Assembly: GCF_001921205.1 (NCBI RefSeq)
Contig: NZ_MSIE01000030.1
Coordinates: 62,001-126,000 of the forward strand
Direction: 5' to 3'
DNA: 64,000 bases
DNA from: Actinophytocola xanthii
Lineage (GTDB): Bacteria; Actinomycetota; Actinomycetes; Mycobacteriales; Pseudonocardiaceae
The first letter of the stretch is position 1. Every line of letters begins with the position of its first letter. The translations under genes were made by a program, and so were the position numbers. The notes under the pieces are model-generated. The model had not been told where the DNA came from. It did not search any database and saw nothing but the letters and a program-made list of their open reading frames with translations. This document shows positions 9,558 through 16,564 of this stretch, one piece after another.

Positions 9558-10630
9558 GCCGCCGCGATCCTGGTCGCCCGGTCGACGAGGTCGCGGACCA
9601 GGGCGGCCACCTCGGCCGGGGTGAACTCCATGCCGTTCTCGCCGACGGTCACCTCGAAGCTGCACCGCGCCGGGTCGGGGGCCGAGCGAACCCGGCCGAA
9701 CAGCTGGACCCCCTGCTCGGCGAGCAGTTCCTCGACGGCCGCCTCGACGGCGGCCTTGGCCGCCGGCAGGTGCACGTGGAACATCGGCGTCTGCGGCGGG
9801 GAGGGCACGGTGCGGGCGACCCCGTCGGCGTTGATCGCCTCGGCCAGCGCGACGGCGTGGTCGCGGAACGCCGGCATGCGGGGCAGCAGCTCGTCCAGGC
9901 CCAGCTCCGCGACCGCCGCCAGCGGCCAGGCGTCGACGATCGCCCCGCCGTGGCGCCGCCGCCACACGGCAGCGTGGCCGATGGTCTCCTCGTCCCCGGC
10001 CAGGATCGCCCCGCGGACACCCTGCAGGGCCTTGTAGAGGGAGACGTAGACCGTGTCGAACAGCGCGGCGATCTCGGCGAAGGGCCGTTCGTAGTAGGTC
10101 TGCGCCTCCCACAGCCGGGCACCGTCCAGATGGGTCGCGGCGCCCCGGGAACGCGCCCACTCGACCTGCTCGCCCAGCTCCGCCCACGTGGGCAGCCGGC
10201 CGCCGATGTCACGCTGGGGCAGCTCGAGCACCAGTGCCGCCGGCGGTTCGGTGACCGCGGCCAGGTCGGTCGTGGTGACCAGGTCGTTGTGGTCGCCGAC
10301 GATCTGGCAGGTGAGGCCGTGCAGGGCGTGGTAGCCCTGCTGCTCCCAGACCAGCAGGTGGCTCTGCGGGTGGGCGACGAAGCTCGACCGGCCGCGCCGT
10401 TCCGCGTGCACGCGCAGGGCGACCTGCTGGGCCATCGTGCCGCTCGGGAAGAACAGCGCCGCGGGCTTGCCGAGCAGGGCGGCCACCCTGGACTCGAGCC
10501 GGGCGACCGGGCCGTCGGGCCCGTCGGGCGGGGTGTCGGGCGGCAGGTGCTCCAGGAGGCGCTGGAGGACCTGGTGGGGCATCCGCCGCAGCGGCGCATG
10601 GAGGAACAGCGAACGACGGATCTCGGTCAT
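9554..10630 (-). CDS. PLP-dependent beta-eliminating lyase (threonine aldolase family)
   Basis: The protein has 358 residues with the fold-type I architecture of low-specificity threonine aldolases. FFPSGTMAQQVALR is the phosphate-cup region, ATHLDGARLW binds the cofactor ring nitrogen through Asp, and VYVSLYKALQGVRG holds the Schiff-base lysine in a YK form rather than the more usual SK. Expected chemistry is retro-aldol cleavage of L-threonine or a beta-hydroxy amino acid. It is the first gene of the coupled aldolase-GNAT-GH13 operon. A promoter placed so that the ATG is about +1 suggests a leaderless message. Confidence 0.78.
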   Translation of the reverse strand: MTEIRRSLFLHAPLRRMPHQVLQRLLEHLPPDTPPDGPDGPVARLESRVAALLGKPAALFFPSGTMAQQVALRVHAERRGRSSFVAHPQSHLLVWEQQGYHALHGLTCQIVGDHNDLVTTTDLAAVTEPPAALVLELPQRDIGGRLPTWAELGEQVEWARSRGAATHLDGARLWEAQTYYERPFAEIAALFDTVYVSLYKALQGVRGAILAGDEETIGHAAVWRRRHGGAIVDAWPLAAVAELGLDELLPRMPAFRDHAVALAEAINADGVARTVPSPPQTPMFHVHLPAAKAAVEAAVEELLAEQGVQLFGRVRSAPDPARCSFEVTVGENGMEFTPAEVAALVRDLVDRATRIAAA

Positions 10631-10636
10631 GGCCGA

Positions 10637-10669
10637 ACGCTAGCCGCTATTGCATAGAACTTGCAATAG
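10637..10669 (-). promoter_or_regulatory. Promoter with 8-bp inverted repeat ahead of the aldolase operon
   Basis: A perfect inverted repeat CTATTGCA (10647-10654), 7-nt spacer, TGCAATAG (10662-10669) lies 17 bp upstream of the aldolase start. On the minus strand a -35 TTGCAA (10661-10666) and a -10 TAGCGT (10637-10642), 18 bp apart, place +1 at or within a base of the ATG. The dyad covers the -35 and most of the spacer, the position expected of a repressor site. No cognate regulator is adjacent. Confidence 0.5.
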
Positions 10670-10675
10670 AGATGA

Positions 10676-12325
10676 TCACAGTTCCTCGTGGACGACGTGG
10701 CCGGGGATGCGGGCCTCGCCCACCGGGCGGCTCTGGTGCAACGCGAAGTCGCTCATGTCCCGCAGGACGAAGGTGGGCGCTCCCTCGGCCTTGGACAGCC
10801 GGACCCGGTGGAGGTCGGCGTCCCGTACGTCCTCCAGCACGACCGCGGGACGGGTGTCCGGACGCTCGAAGTGGACGTCCACATTGTCCATCCGAACGCC
10901 GGTCGCGTGGCGGACGTAGAAGGCCCATGCCGGCAGGATGCCGAACATCGACGGCTCGGGATAGGACTGCGGCCGGTCGGGGACCGCGTAGGGCTCGCGC
11001 GCTCCCGGCTCGGCGAAGAACGTGTTGATGAGGTCCAGCGGCTGCTCGGCCGCCTCGGTCATCGACAGGCCACCGCGCATGTGCACCCGCACGTTGCTGA
11101 TCCGGACGTCCTCGACGTCGTGGCCGGGCAGGCCGACGATCATCGAGGGGTAGCGGGGGTCCGCGTTGTGCACGGTCACGTCGCTGATGCTGACCCGCCG
11201 CAGCTTCCCGATCTCCCGCCCGGCGGGGCCGCGCATGCGTGCGCCGAGCCGGAGGAAGAACGGCGTGTTGGACACGTCCCGCATCGTGATGTTGCTGATG
11301 GTCACGTCCTCGAGCAGGCCGCCGTCGACGGTCTCCAGGGCCAGCCCCCGGCATCGCTCGAAGATCATGTTCGAGATCGCGATGTTCCGGAAGCCGCCGT
11401 TGGACTCCGTGCCGAACTTGATCCGCCCGGTCGGTCCGTCCCGGTCGGCGGCCAGGGGGTCCTCGCGGCCGAAGGTCCCTTCGACCAGCGTTCCGACGTC
11501 GTAGCCGCTCACCATGCTGTCGGCGATCGTCACGTTCTCGGTGGCCCGGGGGAAGCCGAGGGCGTAGGAGCTCTTGAGCACGATGGCGTCGTCGCCGTGG
11601 GTGTTGACCGTGCAGTGCGAGATCCGCACGTTGCGGCAGCAGTCCACGTTGATGCCGTCCCGGACCGTGTCGATCGTGACGTTGTGGATGGACAGGTTGT
11701 CCACCCCGGTGGGCAGGATCGAGAGGTGACCGCCTCGCACGATCGTGACGTCCCGGATCACCACGTTGCGGCAGAGCTTGAGCGCGATCGCCTTGTCGCC
11801 GGTTCCCGGCGGGCTCTCCGGGGTCATGTTTCGCACCAGCGCGGCGCCGTCGATCCGCCCCGGACCGCCGATCCCGATGTTCTCCAGGCCCTCGCCCCAG
11901 ATCAGGCTCGCCCGCCAGTGGCTGTGACCGAAGTCCTGGTAGGGGTTCCCGGCTCCCTCGCCCGGGGCGTCGAACCCCTTCCCGTCCCGCGGCTGCGCCG
12001 CCAGCAGCGTCGCGCCCCGGTCGAGGTGGAGCGTGACGTCGCTGCGCAGGCGGACCGAGTAGCTCGTGTAGGTCCCGGCGGGGAAGAACACGGTCCCCCC
12101 GTTCTTCGCCGCGGCGGCGATCGCCCGGTTGATGGCCGGCGAGTCGATCGTGCGGCCGTCGCCCTTCGCGCCGTACCGCCTGACGTCGAACACCGGCCCG
12201 GCCACGACACCCGCGGTGCTCGGGTCGGCGGACGCGGGAGTGGCGCCGGACATGGCCAGCCCCCCACCCGCGGCGCCGGCCGCGCCGAGCCGTAGGGCCG
12301 TTCGGCGGTTCGCTGCTGCGGACAT
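10676..12325 (-). CDS. Secreted GH28-type polygalacturonase/rhamnogalacturonan hydrolase
   Basis: The protein has 549 residues with a Tat signal (NRRTALRLG, then a hydrophobic stretch ending near ASA). DVRRYGAKGDG is the classic start of the right-handed beta-helix. The helix carries the GH28 catalytic region in variant form, DGINVD followed by HGDDAIVLKS, with the paired aspartates present. Repeated turns of N-x-x-I-x-x-x-T/V run through residue ~450. Expected action is hydrolysis of galacturonosyl linkages in pectin or rhamnogalacturonan outside the cell. Its ATG overlaps the TGA of the GH78 gene by one base (TGATG), so the two secreted enzymes are co-translated. Confidence 0.8.
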   Translation of the reverse strand: MSAAANRRTALRLGAAGAAGGGLAMSGATPASADPSTAGVVAGPVFDVRRYGAKGDGRTIDSPAINRAIAAAAKNGGTVFFPAGTYTSYSVRLRSDVTLHLDRGATLLAAQPRDGKGFDAPGEGAGNPYQDFGHSHWRASLIWGEGLENIGIGGPGRIDGAALVRNMTPESPPGTGDKAIALKLCRNVVIRDVTIVRGGHLSILPTGVDNLSIHNVTIDTVRDGINVDCCRNVRISHCTVNTHGDDAIVLKSSYALGFPRATENVTIADSMVSGYDVGTLVEGTFGREDPLAADRDGPTGRIKFGTESNGGFRNIAISNMIFERCRGLALETVDGGLLEDVTISNITMRDVSNTPFFLRLGARMRGPAGREIGKLRRVSISDVTVHNADPRYPSMIVGLPGHDVEDVRISNVRVHMRGGLSMTEAAEQPLDLINTFFAEPGAREPYAVPDRPQSYPEPSMFGILPAWAFYVRHATGVRMDNVDVHFERPDTRPAVVLEDVRDADLHRVRLSKAEGAPTFVLRDMSDFALHQSRPVGEARIPGHVVHEEL

Positions 12326-15300
12326 CACCGCTCCTCGAAGTGTGTGCGTCCAGATCCGACGGTGAAGACGACCCGACCGTCGCCGGAGTCGACGACGCGT
12401 GGCGCGCCGGCACCCCAGGCGCGGTACCCGCGGGGTGCGGCGGGGAGGACGACCGTCGCCGTCACGTTGACCGGCACCGACACCGCGAGCTCCAGCCCGT
12501 GCCCGCCGCGCTCCCAGTCGACGCCGACCGGGCCGCGCTCGGTCCACTCGGTACCGGCGGCGGCGCGCAGCCGGCTGACCGGCGGGGAGATCCGCACCGT
12601 GTCCGCTCCGGCACCGGTGACCTCGAGGCCGAGCAGCGACTCCAGCACCGCGCTGATGCCGGCGGCTCCCCAGCCGTGGGAGAAGCTCTCGCTGCTGTTC
12701 TGGTTCACCTCGGGCCCCGCGCACGGCGCCTGCGCGCAGCCGGGCGTCCACTGCTCCCACAGGAACGTCCCGCCCTCGGCGAGGACCTGGGCCGGGCCGT
12801 CGTCGGTGGGGTTGGTGAGCAGCCGCAGGATCGCGTCCGGCCGCCCGGTCCGGTGCAGCGCCGTGAGCAGCTGGCGCAGCGTCATCGGCCCCTGCCGCAC
12901 GCCGAGGCTCTCGACGTACTCGCCGAGGACGGGGTGGGCCGAGGCCGGTGCCACGCCGTAGGCGAGCGGGAAGCTCTGGGCGTGCTGCGAGTAGTGCGGA
13001 ATTCGCTCCCCTGTGGACAGTGCGAGACCGTCGGCGTAGAGACCGTTCGCCGGCTCGCGCAGCCGTTCGTTCATCGCGTCGGCGATGGTGTCCGCGCGGT
13101 CCCGGTACACCCGGGCACCGGCGTGGTCGCCGACGACCTCGGCCGCGTCCGCGACGGCCCGCATCGCACCGACGGCGAGCGCGTTGACCACGGTCCGGGA
13201 CCCGTTGTCGGTGACGACGCTGCCGTAGCGCATGGCCGCCGGCCAGTCGATGATCCCGTTCTCGTAGGGGCCGCTGCCGCCGGGGAGCCGGTGGACGAGG
13301 CCGGTGTCGTCCACGGCGGCCCAGACGTAGTCGGCGACCCGCCGCAGCGTCGGCAGGAGCCGTGCCACGAACTCGGAGTCCCCGGTGAGCCGGTGGTAGC
13401 GCATGATCCACTCGGGGAACATCTCGGTGTAGTCCGGGATGTCCCGGCGGCCGTCGCCGTTGGGGTAGACGGCGTTGAGCGCACCGCTGGGCCAGTAGCG
13501 GGCCTGCGAGTGCGCGAACTCGACGATGGCCTGCCGGGTGAGGCCGCGCTCGCCCAGCGCCTCCATCGTCGCGAACGAGATGTCGATGGCGTCCCCGAGG
13601 AACTGGCCCTTCTCCCGGGTGGGGGTGTCGAGGAAGACGTTCTGCGCCGAGTGCAGCGCGGAGTGGACCATCAGCCGGAACACCGCGTCCAGGGTGTCGT
13701 CGCTGCTGTCGAAGGTGGCGGCCTCGCCAGGGCGCACGTCGGTAGCCTGCGCCACGGCCGTGATCTGGTCGGCGGACAGGGTCTCGCCCGGGTCGTCGAT
13801 CTGCAGGTACCGCCAGCCCCAGTAGGTGAACGGCTCGGCCACCTGGCGCCCGTCCCGCTGCGTGTAGTGGAAGCGCAGGTCGCTGCCCTGGGTGTCGAGG
13901 CCGGAGGTGCCGGCCCGCGAGTTCTCCACCCAGGCGCCGGCGGCGTGCGCGCGGCGGAGCGGCGCGTCCACCCCGACGGTCCCCTGTGAACCGACCGAGA
14001 CCACCGTCCGCGACTCCGGCCAGCCGGGACCGTACCCGGCCGCCGGGGCGTCGACGACGAGCTCGTCGCCGACGTGCACGCCTGCCGTCGCGGCCAGCGA
14101 CACCTCCCGCGCACCAGCCGCGGCCGGTGCGGCGAGCGTGGTGTTGTTGCGCCGGTAGCTCGTGGTCATGCTGACCCGGTGCCCGGCCGTCCCGTCGCGG
14201 AAGCGCACGCTGGGCACGGCGGAGATCACCCGGCCCATGTCGGCGAAGACCGTCCCGTCCGGCAGCCGCCGGACCGAGACCGGGCGGACGGTCCACCGCC
14301 GCAGGTGGGCCTGTTGGGCCGCGAGGTCGGTGAAGGCGCAGGGGGCGGAGTCGCCCGGGTAGCCGGTACAGCTCGGGGGGGCGGGCCGCGGGTGGGGGCC
14401 GATCACCGAGGCGGGTGCCCAGCCCTGGCCGGTGTGCCCCGGCCGGTCCCAGCCCGGTGTCTCCCGGGTGGCGTCGATGTGCTCGACCCGGTCGCCCGCG
14501 TCGGAGTTGCGGTAGGTGAGCGTGCTGACGTCGTGCGAGGTGTCCCGAGCCACCTGCCACGAGTCGTCGGAGACCAGGACCTGCCGGGTGCCGTCGGTGT
14601 GCTCGACGACGACCTTGACCAGCAGCCCGGACGGGCCCTCCGGCGGCAGCGGTCCGGGTGCCCGGCCCTGGCAGCGGCAGGCCCAGTAGTGGTAGCGGAC
14701 GCCGACCGTCATCGCCCGGCCCGGCGCCAGCCGGGACAGCGCGGCCACGTCGTAGTAGCCCTCGCCGGGGTAGCCGTAGGAGGAGCCGCGGGCGACCGTG
14801 CGCCCGTCGACGTGCAGCTCCCAGTCGCCCATCGCGGCCACGTACGCGCGGGCCCGCACCACCGGGGCGACGCCGAGCCGGACCGTGCGCCGGGCCAGCG
14901 TCCACTCGTCGGCGGCGTCGTTGCCGGTCGTCACCCGCCGGATCCAGGACGCGCCGGACCAGTCGCGGGCACCGAGCCCGGTGTCGAAGGAGGCCGGGCG
15001 GGCGTAGGGCGAGGCCGCTCCGCGGCGGTCCCAGGTGCGCACGGTCCACCGGTAGGTGGTGCCGGGGGACAGCGGGGAACCCGCGTAGGCCACCCAGGAC
15101 TGGCGGGACGAGCGCACCCGGCCGCTGTCCCAGACCCGGTTCCGCCCGGTCGCGTCGGTCACCAGGAGCTGGTACGCGGTCTGCGCCTCGTTGCCGTCGC
15201 GGTCGCGGGGGAGCCAGCCGAAGCCGGGGCGACCGTCGACGGCGAGGGGGTCCACCCGGCCGTCCACGGTGAGCCTGGCGGGTGCGTCCGGCGGGCGGTT

Positions 15301-15390
15301 GCCCGACTCCGCCGCGGCCGAACCGGGCAGGAGGGTCAGGAGCACTGCCGCCAGCACCCCCACGACGCGCGGTCCTCGTCGACGGCGCAT
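12325..15390 (-). CDS. Secreted alpha-L-rhamnosidase (GH78)
   Basis: The protein has 1021 residues. A Sec signal occupies about residues 1-27 (four arginines, hydrophobic core, AAAES). Then come the N-terminal fibronectin-like domain (PGFGWLPRDRDGNEAQTAYQ), two beta-sandwich modules, the (alpha/alpha)6 catalytic barrel at ~560-880 and a C-terminal beta domain. The barrel holds the GH78 acid-rich motif in the form REKGQFLGDAIDIS and a WEQWTPG segment. It should release terminal L-rhamnose from rhamnogalacturonan or plant glycosides at the cell surface. It is translationally coupled to GH28 and preceded by a rhamnose-type operator half-site. It differs clearly from the second GH78 of this window, so the two are not recent duplicates. 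Confidence 0.85.
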   Translation of the reverse strand: MRRRRGPRVVGVLAAVLLTLLPGSAAAESGNRPPDAPARLTVDGRVDPLAVDGRPGFGWLPRDRDGNEAQTAYQLLVTDATGRNRVWDSGRVRSSRQSWVAYAGSPLSPGTTYRWTVRTWDRRGAASPYARPASFDTGLGARDWSGASWIRRVTTGNDAADEWTLARRTVRLGVAPVVRARAYVAAMGDWELHVDGRTVARGSSYGYPGEGYYDVAALSRLAPGRAMTVGVRYHYWACRCQGRAPGPLPPEGPSGLLVKVVVEHTDGTRQVLVSDDSWQVARDTSHDVSTLTYRNSDAGDRVEHIDATRETPGWDRPGHTGQGWAPASVIGPHPRPAPPSCTGYPGDSAPCAFTDLAAQQAHLRRWTVRPVSVRRLPDGTVFADMGRVISAVPSVRFRDGTAGHRVSMTTSYRRNNTTLAAPAAAGAREVSLAATAGVHVGDELVVDAPAAGYGPGWPESRTVVSVGSQGTVGVDAPLRRAHAAGAWVENSRAGTSGLDTQGSDLRFHYTQRDGRQVAEPFTYWGWRYLQIDDPGETLSADQITAVAQATDVRPGEAATFDSSDDTLDAVFRLMVHSALHSAQNVFLDTPTREKGQFLGDAIDISFATMEALGERGLTRQAIVEFAHSQARYWPSGALNAVYPNGDGRRDIPDYTEMFPEWIMRYHRLTGDSEFVARLLPTLRRVADYVWAAVDDTGLVHRLPGGSGPYENGIIDWPAAMRYGSVVTDNGSRTVVNALAVGAMRAVADAAEVVGDHAGARVYRDRADTIADAMNERLREPANGLYADGLALSTGERIPHYSQHAQSFPLAYGVAPASAHPVLGEYVESLGVRQGPMTLRQLLTALHRTGRPDAILRLLTNPTDDGPAQVLAEGGTFLWEQWTPGCAQAPCAGPEVNQNSSESFSHGWGAAGISAVLESLLGLEVTGAGADTVRISPPVSRLRAAAGTEWTERGPVGVDWERGGHGLELAVSVPVNVTATVVLPAAPRGYRAWGAGAPRVVDSGDGRVVFTVGSGRTHFEER

Positions 15391-15412
15391 GGCCGACCTC
15401 CCGCCCGTGGGA

Positions 15413-15468
15413 TTGAAACGATCAAACCCGGCTCATCGACGCTAGCGCGCTCGACTCGGCTCAGGCAA
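15413..15468 (-). promoter_or_regulatory. Promoter and degenerate TGAAAC operator for the GH78-GH28 operon
   Basis: On the minus strand -35 TTGCCT (15463-15468) and -10 TAGCGT (15439-15444) are 18 bp apart. Just downstream of the predicted start, 15413-15426 contains TTGAAACG followed by ATCAAA. One half matches the rha operator arm (TTGAAAC); the other half is degenerate. Its position relative to the promoter mirrors the better sites at 24073 and 37806. Confidence 0.45.
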
Positions 15469-15621
15469 GGGCTTTCCTCGCGCGGGCCGCCGACACGCGA
15501 CGCGGTGTGACTTCGACCGGGTGAATCGGGGTACACCGGGCCTGGCCACCGAGGTCGACCAGAACGTCAACGTCAGCTGATCGTGCCGGCGTGAGCCCGG
15601 CCCAGCCGGGTAACCCCAGGC

Positions 15622-15786
15622 ATGTCCGAACCAAGCAATGCACCCCCGGAGGCGCCCCACGCGCCGGGCACCCCCCGGCTGGAGGACCTCAACGTCGACG
15701 AGGACGGTCACGACGTCGAGCGGAAGAAGCCCGACGACGACCAGGACGTGCGTGAGGAGGCCGGCGAGGTCGAACCGCCGGACTGA
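15622..15786 (+). CDS. Small acidic hypothetical protein (54 aa)
   Basis: The ATG at 15622 opens a 54-residue frame rich in Asp, Glu and Pro (LEDLNVDEDGHDVERKK in the middle). Third codon positions are almost entirely G/C, and a strong hairpin follows 15 bp after the stop; both support a real gene. It has no membrane segment, cysteine or recognisable domain and looks intrinsically disordered. I do not know its function. It lies upstream of the hemerythrin gene but is separated from it by a terminator-like stem. Confidence 0.55.
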   Translation: MSEPSNAPPEAPHAPGTPRLEDLNVDEDGHDVERKKPDDDQDVREEAGEVEPPD

Positions 15787-15801
15787 CCGGCTGTGCCGCC
15801 G

Positions 15802-15837
15802 CCCCCGGTGGGCAGGTTTCGCCCTGCCCACCGGGGG
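15802..15837 (+). terminator. 15-bp hairpin terminator after the 54-aa gene
   Basis: A perfect 15-bp stem (15802-15816 with 15823-15837) and a 6-nt loop (TTTCGC) begin 15 bp after the stop codon. It lacks a U-run, as is usual for high-GC actinobacterial terminators. Confidence 0.6.
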
Positions 15838-15889
15838 TAGCCGCCAGCCCGAACGAGACAGGACGCGAGCCGAGAACAGAGGAGACGCC

Positions 15890-16468
15890 GTGTCGGACGA
15901 CAAGACCGACGAGACCACAACCGACACCAGCGAGGACGTCATCGACCTGCTGTGCCGGCAGCACGAGGAGATCCGCCGCCTGTTCGCCGACCTCGAGCAG
16001 GCCCCCGAGCAGGACCGTGAGTCGCTGTTCGCCGACCTCGTGCGCCTGCTGTCGGTGCACGAGACGGCCGAGCAGGAGCTCATCCACCCGGAGATCCGCG
16101 CGATGGAAGGCGGGGAGGAGGTCGTCGACGCCCGGCTCGCCGAGGAGAAGCGGGCTACCGAGCTGCTCGAGACCATGACCGACATCGGCCCCAAGGCCGA
16201 GGGGTTCGACACCCTGTTGATCCAGCTCCGCGAGGACGTGCTGGCCCATGCCGAGCACGAGGAGTCCGCGGAGTTCCCCATCCTGCGGCAGGGCAGGGAC
16301 CGCGACCGGCTCGTGTCGCTCGCCGGTGCCGTCCGCGCCGCGGAGCGGATCGCGCCCACCCGGCCGCACCCGAACGTGACGAGCCCGGCGGCCAACTTCC
16401 TGCTCGGCCCGCCGCTGGCCATCATGGACCGCGCCCGCGACGCCATCCGGGACGCCCTTCGCCGCTGA
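15890..16468 (+). CDS. Hemerythrin HHE-domain protein
   Basis: The protein has 192 residues with an HHE-type four-helix bundle. Metal-ligand candidates sit in RQHEEIRRLF, HETAEQELIHPEIR and HAEHEESAEFP, which together supply the His/Glu set of a di-iron site. The family binds O2 or NO or senses iron and oxygen. The ~45 C-terminal residues are a basic tail outside the bundle. GTG 15890 is used because GAGGAGA lies just upstream; no earlier start fits. It sits alone between two hairpins. Confidence 0.82.
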   Translation: MSDDKTDETTTDTSEDVIDLLCRQHEEIRRLFADLEQAPEQDRESLFADLVRLLSVHETAEQELIHPEIRAMEGGEEVVDARLAEEKRATELLETMTDIGPKAEGFDTLLIQLREDVLAHAEHEESAEFPILRQGRDRDRLVSLAGAVRAAERIAPTRPHPNVTSPAANFLLGPPLAIMDRARDAIRDALRR

Positions 16469-16475
16469 GCCGGCC

Positions 16476-16500
16476 CTCGCGCGGGTGACATCCGCGCGAG
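16476..16500 (+). terminator. Hairpin after the hemerythrin gene
   Basis: A 9-bp perfect stem, CTCGCGCGG / CCGCGCGAG, with a 7-nt loop starts 8 bp after the hemerythrin stop. No U-run follows. Confidence 0.5.
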
Positions 16501-16514
16501 AACCTCCGTAGCAT

Positions 16515-16548
16515 CCCGGCCGTGGCGCATCGCCGCGCCACGGCCGGG
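16515..16548 (+). other. 14-bp inverted repeat in the GH84 leader
   Basis: A perfect 14-bp stem (16515-16528 with 16535-16548, 6-nt loop) ends 2 bp before the GH84 Shine-Dalgarno run. A possible promoter (GTGACA 16485-16490, TAGCAT 16509-16514) would start transcription inside it. It could therefore be an operator at +1, a 5' structure, or a second terminator for the hemerythrin transcript. The sequence does not decide. Confidence 0.4.
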
Positions 16549-16564
16549 GACGAGGAGGAGACCC

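Noticed and set aside
10688-15510. Long plus-strand open frames opposite GH28 and GH78
   Set aside because: High GC removes stops from the antisense frames. The minus-strand frames show full enzyme families; the plus-strand products are Arg/Val/Gly-rich with no motif.
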